A stretch of 64,000 bases of DNA from Pseudomonas oryzihabitans (GCF_014522265.1 NZ_CP017024.1:2136001-2200000); one strand, 5' to 3'. Positions 9,428 through 21,539 are shown, counted from the stretch's first letter. The notes: generated from the sequence alone by a model not told the origin. Program-made: numbers and translations.

Positions 9428-11318
9428 ACCCCGGCGCATCCAGCTGCTCAGCCCGCGGCTGTCCAACCAGATCGCTGCCGGCGAGGTGGTCGAACGCCCC
9501 GCCTCGGTGGCCAAGGAGCTGCTGGAGAACAGCCTGGACGCCGGTGCCCGGCGCATCGATATCGAGGTGGAGCAGGGCGGGGTCAAGCTGCTGCGCATCC
9601 GCGACGACGGGCATGGCATCCCGGCGGATGACCTGCACCTGGCCCTGGCGCGCCATGCCACCAGCAAGATCTATCACCTGGACGAACTGGAAAGCGTCAC
9701 CAGCCTGGGCTTTCGCGGCGAGGCCCTGGCGTCGGTCAGTTCGGTGTCGCGCCTTACCCTGACCTCGCGTTTTCGCGGCGAGGACCAGGCCTGGCAGGTG
9801 GAGACCGAAGGCCGCGAGATGCAGCCACGGGTGCAGCCCGCCGCGCATCCCCAGGGCACCTCGGTGGAGGTGCGCGACCTGTTCTTCAATACCCCGGCGC
9901 GGCGCAAGTTCCTGCGTGCCGAAAAGACCGAATTCGATCACCTGCAGGAAGTAGTGCGGCGCCTGGCGCTGGCGCGCTTCGACGTGGGTTTTCATCTGCG
10001 ACACAACGGCAAGAGCGTGCTGGCCCTGCATCCGGCGAGCGATCCCCAGAGTCAGGGGCGGCGAGTCGGCGCGGTCTGCAGCCCGGCCTTTCTCGAACAG
10101 GCGCTGCCGCTGGAGCACGAGCGTAACGGTCTGCGCCTGTGGGGCTGGGTCGGCCTGCCGACCTTTTCGCGCAGCCAGGCGGATCTGCAGTACTTCTATG
10201 TCAACGGCCGCATGGTGCGCGACAAGCTGGTCGCCCATGCGGTGCGCCAGGCCTATCGCGACGTTCTCTACAACGGCCGCCACCCGGCCTTCGTGCTATT
10301 CCTGGAAGTGGATCCGGCGGTGGTGGACGTCAACGTCCATCCCACCAAGCACGAGGTGCGCTTCCGCGACAGCCGCCAGGTGCACGACTTCCTCTACGGC
10401 ACCCTGCACCGCGCCCTCGGCGATATCCGTCCCGACGACCAGCTCGCCGTGGTGGCGCCCACGGCCCCGGCGCCGCTGAGCGGTCCGGCCGCCGGTGAAT
10501 TCGGCCCCCAGGGCGAGATGCGCCTGGCCGCCGCCATGTTGCACGACAGCCCTCCGCCGCCGGCCCAGCCCTTCGCCGGTGGCGGCGGGGCGGGTGGTGC
10601 CGCGCACTACAGTCCCACCCCGCAGCCCTATGCGGGTGCGCCGGTGGCCGAGGTGCAGAGCGCCTACAAGGCCTTCTTCGCGCCGCTGCCGGAGGGTGCC
10701 GAAGCCGCGTCCCTGCCGGTGGAGCAGGGCGACGTGCCACCGCTGGGTTATGCCCTGGCGCAACTCAAGGGCATCTACATCCTCGCCGAGAATGCCCAGG
10801 GCCTGATCCTGGTGGACATGCACGCCGCCCACGAGCGCATCACCTACGAGCGGCTCAAGGTGGCCATGGCCAGCGAAGGCCTGCGCGGTCAGCCGCTGCT
10901 GGTGCCGGAATCCCTGGCGGTCAGCGAGCGCGAGGCCGATTGCGCCGAAGAGCACGGCCAGTGGTTCGAGCGCCTTGGCTTCGAATTGCAGCGGCTCGGC
11001 CCCGAGACCCTGGCCATCCGGCAGATCCCCGCGCTGCTCAAGCAGGCCCAGGCCGCGCGACTGGTGCAGGACGTGCTCGCCGACCTGCTGGACTATGGCA
11101 CCAGCGATCGCATCCAGGCGCACCTCAACGAATTGCTCGGCACCATGGCCTGCCATGGCTCGGTACGCGCCAACCGGCGGCTGACCCTGCCGGAGATGAA
11201 TGCCCTGCTGCGCGACATGGAAACCACCGAGCGCAGCGGCCAGTGCAACCACGGTCGCCCCACCTGGGCCCAGCTCAGCCTGGACGACCTGGACAAACTC
11301 TTCCTGCGCGGCCGCTGA
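9420..11318 (+). CDS. mutL: DNA mismatch repair protein MutL
   Basis: MutL links mismatch recognition by MutS to strand removal. The 632-residue protein has the GHKL ATPase domain ([35 protein letters not shown]), a Pro/Gly/Ala-rich linker (about 350-420) and a C-terminal dimerisation domain. The segment [12 protein letters not shown] fits the nicking endonuclease motif DQHA-x2-E-x4-E with Met for Gln. This indicates the endonuclease type of MutL, as in other Pseudomonas, rather than the MutH-dependent type of E. coli. The start lies within the end of amiB. Confidence 0.96.
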   Translation: MTEPRRIQLLSPRLSNQIAAGEVVERPASVAKELLENSLDAGARRIDIEVEQGGVKLLRIRDDGHGIPADDLHLALARHATSKIYHLDELESVTSLGFRGEALASVSSVSRLTLTSRFRGEDQAWQVETEGREMQPRVQPAAHPQGTSVEVRDLFFNTPARRKFLRAEKTEFDHLQEVVRRLALARFDVGFHLRHNGKSVLALHPASDPQSQGRRVGAVCSPAFLEQALPLEHERNGLRLWGWVGLPTFSRSQADLQYFYVNGRMVRDKLVAHAVRQAYRDVLYNGRHPAFVLFLEVDPAVVDVNVHPTKHEVRFRDSRQVHDFLYGTLHRALGDIRPDDQLAVVAPTAPAPLSGPAAGEFGPQGEMRLAAAMLHDSPPPPAQPFAGGGGAGGAAHYSPTPQPYAGAPVAEVQSAYKAFFAPLPEGAEAASLPVEQGDVPPLGYALAQLKGIYILAENAQGLILVDMHAAHERITYERLKVAMASEGLRGQPLLVPESLAVSEREADCAEEHGQWFERLGFELQRLGPETLAIRQIPALLKQAQAARLVQDVLADLLDYGTSDRIQAHLNELLGTMACHGSVRANRRLTLPEMNALLRDMETTERSGQCNHGRPTWAQLSLDDLDKLFLRGR

Positions 11319-11360
11319 CCGCCCCGCCGTGTCCCGCCCGGCGCCCTTCGAGAATCCCTC

Positions 11361-12341
11361 ATGACCGCCCCCCTGCCGCCCGCCATCTTCCTCATGGGCC
11401 CGACCGCCTCCGGCAAGACCGATCTCGCCATCGAACTGGCACGGCTGCTGCCCATAGAGCTGATCAGCGTGGACTCGGCGCTCATCTATCGCGGCATGGA
11501 CATAGGCACCGCCAAACCTGACGCCGAGCTGCTGGCCGCCCATCCGCACCGGCTGGTGGACATCCGCGATCCCGCCGAGAGCTATTCCGCCGCCGAATTT
11601 CGGGCCGATGCCCTGGCGGCCATGGCCGAGATCACCGCGGCCGGACGCATCCCCCTGCTGGTGGGCGGCACCATGCTCTACTTCAAGGCCCTGCTCGAAG
11701 GCCTGGCCGACATGCCGGGGGCCGATGCCGGGGTGCGCGCTGAGATCGAGGCGCTGGCGGCCACGGCGGGCTGGGGCGAGATCCATCGGCAACTGGCCGA
11801 GGTCGATCCGGTGTCGGCCGCGCGCATCCATCCCAACGACCCCCAGCGGCTCCTGCGCGCCCTCGAGGTGTATCGGGTCAGCGGTCAGTCGATGACCGCG
11901 CATCGCGCGCTGCAAATGAGCGCCAATGCCGATTCGAACGGCGCGCCCCAGACGCAATTACCCTATACTGTGGCCCAATTGATCCTGGCGCCCGGTCGGC
12001 GTGAGGTGCTCCATGCGCGTATCGCCGAGCGCTTCAATCTGATGCTGGAACAGGGCTTCATCGACGAAGTTTCAGCCTTGCGGGAACGTCCCGATCTGCA
12101 TCCTGGTCTGCCGTCCATGCGATCCGTAGGCTATCGTCAGGTGTGGGAGTTCCTGGAAGGGGAATGCACGCGGGAAGAGATGGTGGCGCGTGGCGTTGCG
12201 GCGACGCGGCAATTGGCGAAGCGGCAGTTGACCTGGTTGCGTGGCTGGCCCGCCGCGCACAGCTTCGACAGCCTGGCTTGTGACAATCTGCCGCGGATCT
12301 TGAAATGCCTGGCCGGTGACACCATATCGCTCCACAGCTGA
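11361..12341 (+). CDS. miaA: tRNA dimethylallyltransferase MiaA
   Basis: Adds the dimethylallyl group to A37 of UNN-decoding tRNAs. The 326-residue protein shows the P-loop GPTASGKT at about residues 13-20, then [16 protein letters not shown] and [12 protein letters not shown], all family signatures. It lies between mutL and hfq, the order conserved across gamma-proteobacteria. hfq promoters often lie within miaA in other species; nothing here decides that. Confidence 0.96.
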   Translation: MTAPLPPAIFLMGPTASGKTDLAIELARLLPIELISVDSALIYRGMDIGTAKPDAELLAAHPHRLVDIRDPAESYSAAEFRADALAAMAEITAAGRIPLLVGGTMLYFKALLEGLADMPGADAGVRAEIEALAATAGWGEIHRQLAEVDPVSAARIHPNDPQRLLRALEVYRVSGQSMTAHRALQMSANADSNGAPQTQLPYTVAQLILAPGRREVLHARIAERFNLMLEQGFIDEVSALRERPDLHPGLPSMRSVGYRQVWEFLEGECTREEMVARGVAATRQLAKRQLTWLRGWPAAHSFDSLACDNLPRILKCLAGDTISLHS

Positions 12342-12428
12342 ATCGTTTTTGTCCGCGTGTCCATGGTGGGCAGCGGAAACTGGCATGTCGCCAGATCGGT
12401 ATTTTCATTTCCTTAGGAGAGCGACACG

Positions 12429-12674
12429 ATGTCAAAAGGGCATTCGCTACAAGACCCTTACCTGAACACCCTGCGTAAAGAGCGCGTTCCGGTTTCCATC
12501 TATCTCGTCAACGGTATCAAGCTGCAGGGTCAGATCGAGTCCTTCGACCAGTTCGTGATTCTGCTCAAGAACACCGTCAGCCAGATGGTCTACAAGCATG
12601 CAATCTCCACCGTGGTGCCGAGCCGCCCGGTCCGTCTGCCCAGCTCCGAGACGAGCGAGTCGGATAGCGAATAA
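12429..12674 (+). CDS. hfq: RNA chaperone Hfq
   Basis: Hexameric Sm-like RNA chaperone that pairs small RNAs with mRNAs. The 81-residue length is typical of Pseudomonas. Sm1 residues ([18 protein letters not shown]) and the Sm2 motif YKHAIS are present, followed by a short acidic, Ser-rich tail. A strong ribosome site (TTAGGAGAG) precedes the ATG. hflX follows after 20 bases. Confidence 0.98.
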   Translation: MSKGHSLQDPYLNTLRKERVPVSIYLVNGIKLQGQIESFDQFVILLKNTVSQMVYKHAISTVVPSRPVRLPSSETSESDSE

Positions 12675-12694
12675 ATAACAAGAGGAGCGCCCTG

Positions 12695-13999
12695 TTGTTC
12701 TTCGAGCGTCACGAAGGTGGTGAGCGGGCCATTCTGGTCCATTTGGAAGGCCTGCATCCCGAGGCGCGCGAAGATCCTCAGGAGTTTCTCGAACTCGCGC
12801 GATCGGCGGGTGCGGAGACCGTGTCTTTCGTCACGGTGAATCGCAGTCAGCCGACCGCGCGTTATCTCATCGGTACCGGCAAGGTCGAGGAACTGCACGA
12901 TCAGGTGCACGCCCATGCCGCCGATCTGGTCATCTTCAACCATGACCTCACGCCCAGTCAGGAACGCAACCTCGAAAAAGCCTTCGAGTGCCGCGTCCTC
13001 GACCGCACGGGCCTCATTCTCGATATCTTCGCCCAGCGCGCCCGGACCCACGAGGGCAAGCTGCAGGTGGAACTCGCCCAGCTCGAACACATGAGCACGC
13101 GGCTGGTACGCGGCTGGACCCACCTCGAACGGCAGAAGGGCGGTATCGGTCTGCGCGGTCCGGGTGAAACCCAGCTGGAGACCGACCGCCGTCTCCTGCG
13201 GATCCGCATCCGCCAGATCCGCCAGCGCCTGGACAAGGTGCGCAGCCAGCGCGAGCAGGCCCGTCGTGGGCGTCGGCGGGCCGAGATCCCCTCGGTGTCC
13301 CTGGTCGGTTATACCAACGCCGGCAAGTCCACCCTGTTCAACAGCCTCACCGAATCCGGCGTCTATGCGGCCAACCTGCTGTTCGCCACCCTCGACCCCA
13401 CCCTGCGCCGTCTGGAGCTGCCGGATCTGGGGCCGATCGTGCTGGCCGATACCGTGGGCTTCATCCGCCATCTGCCGCACAAGCTGGTCGAGGCGTTCCG
13501 CGCGACCCTGGAGGAATCCAGCAACTCCGACCTCTTGCTGCACGTGATCGATGCCCACGAGGACGATCGCCAGCTGCAGATCGAGCAGGTCGAGGCGGTG
13601 CTGCACGAAATCGGCGCCGATGAGCTGCCGATGCTGGAAATCTACAACAAGCTCGATCTGCTCGACGGGGTCGAGCCGCATATCCAGCGCGACGACGAAA
13701 CCGGACGCCCGATCCGGGTGTGGGTGTCGGCGCGCGAAGGTCGCGGTCTGGAGCTGGTCGGTCAGGCCGTCGCCGAATTGCTTGGCGAGGATCTCTTCGT
13801 CGGCGTGCTGCGCCTGCCTCAGCGACATGCCCGGCTGCGCGCGCAGCTGTTCGACCTGGGCGTGGTTCGCCAGGACGATCATGATGACGAAGGCAACATC
13901 CTGTTGTCTGTACGAGTACCCCGCGCCGAACTCAATCGACTGCTCAGCCGGGCCGGTGAAGAACCGGAAGTCTTTATCCAGCAACATGTTTTGCAATAA
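12695..13999 (+). CDS. hflX: ribosome-associated GTPase HflX
   Basis: GTPase that binds and splits stalled ribosomes. The 434-residue protein has the HflX N-terminal domain with the glycine-rich GPGETQLETDRR, then the G domain with GYTNAGKSTLFN (G1), DTVGFIRHLPH (G3) and NKLD (G4). The start is TTG at 12695, supported by AGAGGAGCG just upstream and by FFERHEGGERAILVHLE, which matches the family N-terminus; no ATG lies in a suitable place. Cotranscription with hfq is likely. Confidence 0.95.
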   Translation: MFFERHEGGERAILVHLEGLHPEAREDPQEFLELARSAGAETVSFVTVNRSQPTARYLIGTGKVEELHDQVHAHAADLVIFNHDLTPSQERNLEKAFECRVLDRTGLILDIFAQRARTHEGKLQVELAQLEHMSTRLVRGWTHLERQKGGIGLRGPGETQLETDRRLLRIRIRQIRQRLDKVRSQREQARRGRRRAEIPSVSLVGYTNAGKSTLFNSLTESGVYAANLLFATLDPTLRRLELPDLGPIVLADTVGFIRHLPHKLVEAFRATLEESSNSDLLLHVIDAHEDDRQLQIEQVEAVLHEIGADELPMLEIYNKLDLLDGVEPHIQRDDETGRPIRVWVSAREGRGLELVGQAVAELLGEDLFVGVLRLPQRHARLRAQLFDLGVVRQDDHDDEGNILLSVRVPRAELNRLLSRAGEEPEVFIQQHVLQ

Positions 14000-14097
14000 A
14001 CCCCCGCTCGGCGCTTTTGTTCGGGCAGGGACCATCCGGTAGCATTGGTCGGCGCGCCATTTCGGCGCGTTTTCGCGTTATCAGTAGGGAGAGCGCT

Positions 14098-15285
14098 ATG
14101 GCTTGGAACGAGCCCGGTGGCAACTCGAACAATCAAGACCCCTGGGGCGGCCGCAACAACAACGGTGGCGGCAATGGTGGACGCAAGGGGCCGCCGGATC
14201 TCGACGAAGCCTTGCGTAAGTTTCAGGACCGCATCAACCGCCTGGTCGGCGGCAAGAAGCGGTCCGGCGGCAGTGGCGGCGACAGTTTCGGCTCGGGTGG
14301 TGGCAAGGGCTTGCTGCTCCTGGGCGTACTGCTGGTCGGCGCGCTCTGGCTGTACAACGCCGTCTACGTCGTGGACGAGCAGGAGCAGGCGGTGGTGCTG
14401 CGCCTGGGCAAATACCATGAGACGGTAGGGCCCGGCCTGAACATCTACTTCCCGCCCTTCGAGACCAAGTACCAGGAAAACGTGACCCGTGAGCGGGCCT
14501 ACAGCAAGCAGGGCGCCATGCTGACCCAGGACGAGAACATCGTCGAGGTGCCGCTGACCGTCCAGTACCGCATCACCAACCTCAAGGACTTCGTCCTCAA
14601 CGTCGACCAGCCCGAGGTCAGCCTGCAGCAGGCGACCGACAGCGCCGTGCGCCACGTGGCCGGCTCCTCGACCATGGATCAGTTGCTGACCGACGGCCGC
14701 GAGCAGGTCGCCACCAATGTGCGCGAGCGTCTGCAGCGCTTCCTCGACACCTATGGCACCGGCATCACGGTGACCCAGGTGAACATCCAGAGCGCGGCGG
14801 CGCCGCGTGAAGTTCAGGAAGCCTTCGACGACGTGATCCGTGCTCGCGAGGATGAGCAGCGCGAGAAGAACCAGGCCGAAGCCTATGCCAATGGCGTGAT
14901 CCCCGAGGCTCGCGGTGCTGCCCAGCGCATCATCGAGGAAGCCAACGGCTATCGCGACGAAGTCGTGGCTCGTGCCCAGGGTGATGCCTCGCGCTTCAGC
15001 CAGCTGGCGGTCCAGTACGCGGCCAATCCGCAGCTGACCCGCGAGCGTCTGTACATCGAGACGATGCAGGAAGTGCTTGGCCAGTCGAGCAAGATCATGG
15101 TCACCGGTCAGGCCGGCCAGAATCTGCTCTATCTGCCGCTCGACAAGCTGATGCAGAACCGTGCCCCGGCACCGACCTCGGCCATCAGCAGCGGTGCTGC
15201 CCCGGCGGCATCGAGCGACACGGCGGCCTCGGTCATTCGCAATCTGCCGCAGTCCACCGAAGCGCGTACGAGGGAGAGCCGCTGA
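14098..15285 (+). CDS. hflK: FtsH protease modulator HflK
   Basis: Membrane protein of the SPFH family that forms the HflKC complex around FtsH. The 395-residue protein begins MAWNEPGGNSNNQDPWGG, has a Gly/Asn-rich cytoplasmic stretch, one membrane segment (LLLLGVLLVGALWLYNAVYV) at about residues 72-92, and a band-7 domain exposed to the periplasm. The ATG follows AGGGAGAGCG. The stop shares a base with the ATG of hflC (TGATG), indicating coupling of the two partners. Confidence 0.96.
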   Translation: MAWNEPGGNSNNQDPWGGRNNNGGGNGGRKGPPDLDEALRKFQDRINRLVGGKKRSGGSGGDSFGSGGGKGLLLLGVLLVGALWLYNAVYVVDEQEQAVVLRLGKYHETVGPGLNIYFPPFETKYQENVTRERAYSKQGAMLTQDENIVEVPLTVQYRITNLKDFVLNVDQPEVSLQQATDSAVRHVAGSSTMDQLLTDGREQVATNVRERLQRFLDTYGTGITVTQVNIQSAAAPREVQEAFDDVIRAREDEQREKNQAEAYANGVIPEARGAAQRIIEEANGYRDEVVARAQGDASRFSQLAVQYAANPQLTRERLYIETMQEVLGQSSKIMVTGQAGQNLLYLPLDKLMQNRAPAPTSAISSGAAPAASSDTAASVIRNLPQSTEARTRESR

Positions 15286-16154
15286 TGAGCAACAAATCGC
15301 TGGCCGCGCTGATCGTCGTGGTCGTTCTGGGCCTTGCGGCCTGGAGCAGTCTGTTCGTGGTGAAGGAGACCGAGCGCGCGGTGATGCTGCGCTTCGGTCG
15401 TGTGGTCGAGCCCAACCTGGAGCCCGGTCTGCACTTCAAGATCCCGTACGTCAACCGGGTACGCAAGTTCGATGCCCGCCTGCAGACGCTGGATACCCCG
15501 ACGCAGCGTTTCCTGACGCTGGAAAAGAAAGCGGTGATGGTCGATGCCTACGCCAAGTGGCGCATCTTCAATGCCGATCGCTACTACACCGCGACTTCGG
15601 GCCTCAAGCAGATCGCCGACGAACGCCTGCTGCGCCGCCTGGAAGCGGGACTGCGTGACCAGTTCGGTCGTCGCACCCTGCATGAGGTGGTCTCCGGTGA
15701 GCGGGACGCCATGGTCGGTTCGCTGACCGCGGCGCTGAACAAGATGGCCAACCAGGAGCTGGGTATCGAGGTACTGGACGTGCGCGTCAAGGCCATCGAC
15801 CTGCCCAAGGAAGTCAGTCGCAGCGTCTATGAGCGGATGAGTACCGAGCGCGAACGGGAAGCCCGTGAGCACCGTGCCAAGGGTCGCGAACTGGCCGAAG
15901 GCATCCGTGCCGACGCCGATCGTCAGCGCCGCGTGCTGCTGGCCGAAGCCTATCGCCAGGCCGAACAGGCTCGCGGTGAGGGTGATGCCCAGGCGGCCCA
16001 GGTGTATTCCCAGGCCTACTCGAAGAATCCGTCGTTCTTCTCCTTCTATCGCAGCCTGCAGGCCTATCGCTCCAGCTTCTCCAGCAAGAGCGATGTCCTG
16101 GTGCTGGATCCGAAGAGCGATTTCTTCAAGTATTTCCAGAGTCCGGGGCAGTGA
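15285..16154 (+). CDS. hflC: FtsH protease modulator HflC
   Basis: Partner of HflK in the FtsH-regulating membrane complex. The 289-residue protein has one N-terminal membrane segment (LAALIVVVVLGLAAWSSLFV) and a band-7 domain, including VKETERAVMLRFGRVV and EVSRSVYERMSTERERE. Two inverted repeats follow the stop; the second is a good terminator. In P. aeruginosa a small hypothetical gene lies between hflC and hisZ, but no such reading frame is visible here. Confidence 0.96.
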   Translation: MSNKSLAALIVVVVLGLAAWSSLFVVKETERAVMLRFGRVVEPNLEPGLHFKIPYVNRVRKFDARLQTLDTPTQRFLTLEKKAVMVDAYAKWRIFNADRYYTATSGLKQIADERLLRRLEAGLRDQFGRRTLHEVVSGERDAMVGSLTAALNKMANQELGIEVLDVRVKAIDLPKEVSRSVYERMSTEREREAREHRAKGRELAEGIRADADRQRRVLLAEAYRQAEQARGEGDAQAAQVYSQAYSKNPSFFSFYRSLQAYRSSFSSKSDVLVLDPKSDFFKYFQSPGQ

Positions 16155-16157
16155 GGT

Positions 16158-16200
16158 CCGGGATGAACGACGGCTAGGCTTCGCTCGTCGTTCATCCCCG
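16158..16200 (+). terminator. stem-loop after hflC
   Basis: A 13-base perfect inverted repeat, GGGATGAACGACG with CGTCGTTCATCCC, encloses a 13-base loop directly after the hflC stop. No strong T run follows, so it may protect or attenuate the transcript rather than end it alone. A canonical terminator follows at 16231. Confidence 0.55.
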
Positions 16201-16230
16201 ATCGCCGATTTTTTCGTGTTATCATGAATC

Positions 16231-16256
16231 AGCCGGGGCCATCCCCGGCTTTTTTG
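16231..16256 (+). terminator. Rho-independent terminator of the hfq-hflC operon
   Basis: AGCCGGGG-CCAT-CCCCGGCT is followed directly by TTTTTT. This is a canonical intrinsic terminator ending the operon before hisZ. Confidence 0.85.
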
Positions 16257-16409
16257 CGTCCGTACGAAACCCGTGGAAGGGCGACGCCCTGGCTGATCCG
16301 GGTAGCAATCCACGGCAGAGCGGCTTGATCCGGCGGCAGGATTCTCCAGGAATCCACTGCGCCGACCTCGGCAGCCGCGTGCCGATCCATGACATGGAGA
16401 AGAGGCCTA

Positions 16410-17597
16410 ATGGCTACGGTAGACCGCTGGCTGCTGCCTGACGGTATCGAGGAAATCCTGCCGCCCGACGCGGCGCGCATCGAAGGCGCTCGGCGCCGGG
16501 TGCTGGAACTGTTCCATTGCTGGGGCTACGAGTTCGTCATCACCCCGCACCTGGAATTCCTGGAATCGCTGCTCACCGGCGCGGCCAAGGAGCTGGAGCT
16601 GCGCACCTTCAAGGTGACCGATCCCAGTTCCGGTCGCCTCATGGGCTTCCGCTCCGACATCACGCCCCAGGTGGCGCGCATGGAAGCCCATAGCCTCAAG
16701 CAGAGCGGCCCAAGCCGACTGTGCTATGCCGGCAGCGTGCTGCATACCCGTCCCCGTGCCCTGTCTACCTCGCGCAGCCCGATCCAGGTCGGCGCCGAGC
16801 TCTATGGCGTGCCCGGCAGCGAAGGGGATCTGGAAGTCATCAGCCTGATGCTCGATGTGCTCGAGCAGGCCCAGGTGCCCGATATCCACATGGATCTGGG
16901 GCACGTGGGAATCTATCGCGGGCTGTGCCAGGCGGCCGGCATCTCCGGCGCCAGCGAGCAGCAGCTGTTCGATGCCCTGCAGCGCAAGGCGGTGGACGAG
17001 ATCGGCGAGCTGACCGCCGAGTTGCCCGCCGCCGAGCGCGGCTGGCTGCGTGCCCTGGTCGAGCTCAGCGGCGATGCCGCAGTGCTCGACCAGGCCCGGC
17101 AGCGGCTGGCGGGTGCGCCCGCAGGCGTCCTGCAGTCGCTGGACGAGCTGATCGCTCTGGCCGAATCGCTCAGGGGTCGTTTCCCGGGCGTGCCGCTGTA
17201 TTTCGATCTGGGCGAGCTGCGCGGTTATCACTACCACACCGGGGTGGTCTTCGCCGCCTTCGTGCCGGGCACCGGGCAGTCCATCGCCCAGGGTGGTCGC
17301 TATGACAACATCGGTGCCGACTTCGGGCGCTCGCGTCCCGCCACCGGTTTTTCCACCGATCTGAAGACCCTCGTCGAGCTGGGCACCGCCGTGCTCGACG
17401 AACCACGTCGCGGCATCTGGGCGCCGGCTGGCCATGCGCCGGTGCTCTGGCAGGCGGTGCGCGAATTGCGCGCCGCGGGCGAGCGGGTGGTCCAGGCCAC
17501 CGGTCATGACGACGCGGACCAGCTGCACAGCTCGGGTTGCGATCGCCGCCTGGTCGAGCAGCAGGGGGCCTGGGTCGTGGTGCCCTTGAATTCCTAA
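16410..17597 (+). CDS. hisZ: ATP phosphoribosyltransferase regulatory subunit HisZ
   Basis: A class II histidyl-tRNA synthetase-like protein that forms the active short-form ATP phosphoribosyltransferase with HisG in histidine synthesis. It is 395 residues and begins [20 protein letters not shown], the family start; the ATG at 16410 is preceded by GAGAAGAGG. It keeps synthetase-like segments such as [15 protein letters not shown] and [12 protein letters not shown]. It precedes purA as in other Pseudomonas. Confidence 0.94.
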   Translation: MATVDRWLLPDGIEEILPPDAARIEGARRRVLELFHCWGYEFVITPHLEFLESLLTGAAKELELRTFKVTDPSSGRLMGFRSDITPQVARMEAHSLKQSGPSRLCYAGSVLHTRPRALSTSRSPIQVGAELYGVPGSEGDLEVISLMLDVLEQAQVPDIHMDLGHVGIYRGLCQAAGISGASEQQLFDALQRKAVDEIGELTAELPAAERGWLRALVELSGDAAVLDQARQRLAGAPAGVLQSLDELIALAESLRGRFPGVPLYFDLGELRGYHYHTGVVFAAFVPGTGQSIAQGGRYDNIGADFGRSRPATGFSTDLKTLVELGTAVLDEPRRGIWAPAGHAPVLWQAVRELRAAGERVVQATGHDDADQLHSSGCDRRLVEQQGAWVVVPLNS

Positions 17598-17627
17598 GCA
17601 CCGGATCTGGCATCCGGGTGAACGTGA

Positions 17628-18971
<1,344 letters not shown>

Positions 18972-18993
18972 TGCGTTAAAAGGATGCAGCCTG

Positions 18994-19020
18994 AAAAGCC
19001 CCGCCCCGCGGGGCTTTTCT
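18994..19020 (+). terminator. Rho-independent terminator of purA
   Basis: AAAAGCCCCG, a short CCC loop and CGGGGCTTTT form a strong GC stem flanked by A and T runs. It can work in both directions, but no minus-strand gene is nearby. Confidence 0.85.
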
Positions 19021-19170
19021 GTTTTCGGAGTGCGAGAGGCGCTGGTAGGTCGCGGACGGCCGCTGGTCCGAAATGGCCAGCATATTGCTATGACTATTTA
19101 TCGCTGAGGCTCCAGCTCTTCTCGAGTTGGCCGACAGCCTGTAAATGTCCCTCGCCGCTGGAGACCCCCA

Positions 19171-21105
19171 ATGTCGTTTCTCTTGTCGCTGCTGCGCAGC
19201 CGCCTGTTGCTGCCGGTATTCATCAGCCTGTTGCTCGCCGTCGTTCTCCAGGTGGGTCTGGCGCTCTGGCTGACCCAGGATGCGGTGAAGGGCCTGCAGT
19301 CCGGTCTGGCCGCACGCCTGTCCGGTGAATCCGAGCAGCTCGCCGATACCCTGCGCCAGGCCGGTGGCGAGGTGGATGGCAGTCTTGCCGAGCTGGCCGG
19401 GCAGACCCGCACGCGGCTGGCCGAGGGGCTTGCGCAACGCCTGGCGCGCGAGCGGCAGCAGGTGGGTGAAACCCTGACCGCTACCCTCAAGAGCAATGCG
19501 CAGAATCTGGCCGAGTTGCTGGCGGGTGTGGCGCCCAAGGCGATGTGGGATGCCGATGTACCGGCGCTGTCCGATCTGGCGCGCCGGGCGCAGGGCAATC
19601 CCGAGGTGCTGTTCGTCGTCTTCCAGGATGCCCAGGGCCAGAATCTGACCCGTTATCTCAATCGTCAGGATGAGCGCGTGGCGCGCCTGCTCGCCATGGG
19701 GCAGGGCGAGGGTGCCCTGGCCAAGGTGCTGGATGCGGCGACCCGGGATCCCTCGGTCTATCGCGTGGATGCCTCCATCAGTCCCAACGGCGTGGAAATC
19801 GGCAAGGTGGTGGTGGGCTTTTCCACTCAGGTCATCGAGCGTACTGGTGCGGCCCTGGACCAGAGTTTCAAGACCCTGGTCGACGACGCCGGTGGTCTGG
19901 TCTCCAGTAGCGTGACGGCAGCCGCCAAGGGCAGTGCCGCGACCCTGGCGACGCGTCTGGAAGGCACCCGCCAGGCCGCCCTGGCCATGAGTCGCAATGC
20001 CGGTGAGACGGTTGCTACCCTGGCAGGGGCGCTGCGCTGGCAGATCGCCCTGGGGCTGATCGCTGTTGGCATGGTGATGGTCGTGGCCGTGGCGCTGGTG
20101 CTGGGTCGACGGGTGCTGCGCCGGATCGGCGTGCTGCAGCGGGCGCTGGACGATCTGGCGGCCGGGGAGGGGGATCTGACCCGCCGCCTGCAGCTGGGGC
20201 AGGGCGATGAGATCCAGGCGTTGGGTGGGGCGGTCGATCGCTTCCTGGCCAAGCTGCAGCCGCTGGTGGGCGAGGCCCATGGCGTCGCCGCACGCACCGG
20301 CGAAGAAATCCGCGGCTTGGCCGGCAGCAGCGCCACCGCCGAAGCGGCAGCGCTGCGTCAGCGCGAAGAGGTGGCCCGCAGCCTGGAGGCCTTGTCCGGC
20401 ATCGCCGCGGAGGCCGAGGGCGAAAGTCTGGCCATGCAGGGCGCGTTGCAGCAGGTGGAAGCCATCCGCAGCTCTGCCCAGAGCAATGCCCGGATCGCCA
20501 CCGAGGTGGCCGAGGGTATCGAGGGGCTGGTGACCCAGGTCGAGTCGGGTGCCCAGGTGATCGAGCGGCTGGCCGCGCAAAGCGAGCAGATCGAGGTGGT
20601 GCTGGACGTGATCCGCGGGATCGCCGAGCAGACCAATTTGCTGGCGCTCAATGCGGCCATTGAGGCGGCCAGGGCCGGCGAGAGCGGGCGTGGCTTCGCG
20701 GTGGTCGCCGACGAGGTGCGGGCGCTGGCCAGCAAGACCCAGGAATCCACCGGCAGCATCCGGACGCACATCGCCGGACTGCAGGAAGGGGCGCGCGAGG
20801 CGGTCGCCGCCATAGGCGAGGCGCGGCAGCAGGCCAGCAGCGGGTTGGCCGTGCTGCGCGACAGCAAGCGCATCCAGCAGGATGTCCACCGCGCAGTGGA
20901 TCAGGTGCATGCCAGCATGAGCACGGCTGCCCAGGCCGCCCAGCGCCAGGCGGCGGGTGCCGCGGCGGTGCGTCAGCGAGTCGAGGTCATCCATGGTGAG
21001 GCGCTGCGTGCAGCCGAGTCGGTGGCGGCCACTGCGGACAGCAGTCGCACCCTGGCGGAACTGGCCGCTCAGCTGCGCGGCAGTCTGGGACAGTTCAAGG
21101 CGTAG
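19171..21105 (+). CDS. methyl-accepting chemotaxis protein
   Basis: Chemoreceptor of 644 residues. It has an N-terminal membrane segment (about 12-34), a mainly helical Ala/Leu/Gln-rich extracellular region to about residue 287, a second membrane segment (about 290-312), a HAMP linker (about 313-365) and a cytoplasmic signalling domain. The hairpin hallmark [15 protein letters not shown] is near residue 490, followed by [15 protein letters not shown]. The sensing region has no recognisable Cache, PAS or four-helix motif that I can name, so the ligand is unknown. It stands alone between purA and tRNA-Leu, with terminators on both sides. Confidence 0.93.
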   Translation: MSFLLSLLRSRLLLPVFISLLLAVVLQVGLALWLTQDAVKGLQSGLAARLSGESEQLADTLRQAGGEVDGSLAELAGQTRTRLAEGLAQRLARERQQVGETLTATLKSNAQNLAELLAGVAPKAMWDADVPALSDLARRAQGNPEVLFVVFQDAQGQNLTRYLNRQDERVARLLAMGQGEGALAKVLDAATRDPSVYRVDASISPNGVEIGKVVVGFSTQVIERTGAALDQSFKTLVDDAGGLVSSSVTAAAKGSAATLATRLEGTRQAALAMSRNAGETVATLAGALRWQIALGLIAVGMVMVVAVALVLGRRVLRRIGVLQRALDDLAAGEGDLTRRLQLGQGDEIQALGGAVDRFLAKLQPLVGEAHGVAARTGEEIRGLAGSSATAEAAALRQREEVARSLEALSGIAAEAEGESLAMQGALQQVEAIRSSAQSNARIATEVAEGIEGLVTQVESGAQVIERLAAQSEQIEVVLDVIRGIAEQTNLLALNAAIEAARAGESGRGFAVVADEVRALASKTQESTGSIRTHIAGLQEGAREAVAAIGEARQQASSGLAVLRDSKRIQQDVHRAVDQVHASMSTAAQAAQRQAAGAAAVRQRVEVIHGEALRAAESVAATADSSRTLAELAAQLRGSLGQFKA

Positions 21106-21133
21106 GGGAGACCCGCGCCTTTTCGCGGGCAAG

Positions 21134-21160
21134 AAAAAACCGGCCGAAGCCGGTTTTTCT
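21134..21160. terminator. bidirectional terminator between MCP gene and tRNA-Leu
   Basis: AAAAAACCGGC-CGAA-GCCGGTTTTT has A and T runs on both sides. It can stop the chemoreceptor transcript from the left and the tRNA transcript from the right. Confidence 0.8.
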
Positions 21161-21193
21161 GTTGCGTCCGATCTGGGATCGTCCGCTTGGTAT

Positions 21194-21280
21194 TGGTGCC
21201 CAGGAGAAGACTCGAACTTCCACGGTGTTGCCACCGCTAGGACCTGAACCTAGTGCGTCTACCAATTCCGCCACCTGGGC
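21194..21280 (-). tRNA. tRNA-Leu (anticodon CAG), copy A
   Basis: An 87-base class II tRNA including an encoded CCA end. The reverse strand starts GCCCAGGTGGCGGAATTGG. The anticodon stem CTAGG/CCTAG encloses TTCAGGT, giving anticodon CAG (complement at 21244-21246), which reads CUG, the dominant Leu codon in this genome. The T arm carries GTTCGAGTC, and the acceptor stem ends GGGCACCA in copy B and the equivalent here. It is identical to copy B. Confidence 0.96.
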
Positions 21281-21331
21281 CTGCAGCGCGACTTCTGATC
21301 GCTTCCCGTCACCCTTGCGGGTTTCAGGATT

Positions 21332-21356
21332 AAAAAACCGGCTAGCGCCGGCTTTT
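21332..21356 (-). terminator. terminator or processing hairpin between the two tRNA-Leu genes
   Basis: On the minus strand AAAAGCCGGC-GCTA-GCCGGTTTTTT forms a stem with a T6 run just after tRNA copy B. No clear second promoter is visible before copy A, so copy A probably depends on read-through or on a promoter I cannot recognise. Confidence 0.65.
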
Positions 21357-21392
21357 CGTCGACCGATCTGCAAATCGATCGACTATAATGAG

Positions 21393-21479
21393 TGGTGCCC
21401 AGGAGAAGACTCGAACTTCCACGGTGTTGCCACCGCTAGGACCTGAACCTAGTGCGTCTACCAATTCCGCCACCTGGGC
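21393..21479 (-). tRNA. tRNA-Leu (anticodon CAG), copy B
   Basis: An 87-base tRNA identical to copy A over its full length, with the anticodon complement at 21443-21445 and an encoded CCA. It is promoter-proximal. The pair lies between a chemoreceptor gene and rnr; tRNA-Leu genes also sit beside rnr in P. aeruginosa. Confidence 0.96.
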
Positions 21480-21539
21480 ACTCAAGGCGATGATTGCTCA
21501 TCTCCGACGTCGCGATTGCTCACGGCGTCGTGGGGCGGC

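Noticed and set aside
19021-19170. Possible regulatory RNA between purA and the chemoreceptor gene
   Set aside because: After the purA terminator I see no stable stem or promoter pair strong enough to support a separate RNA.
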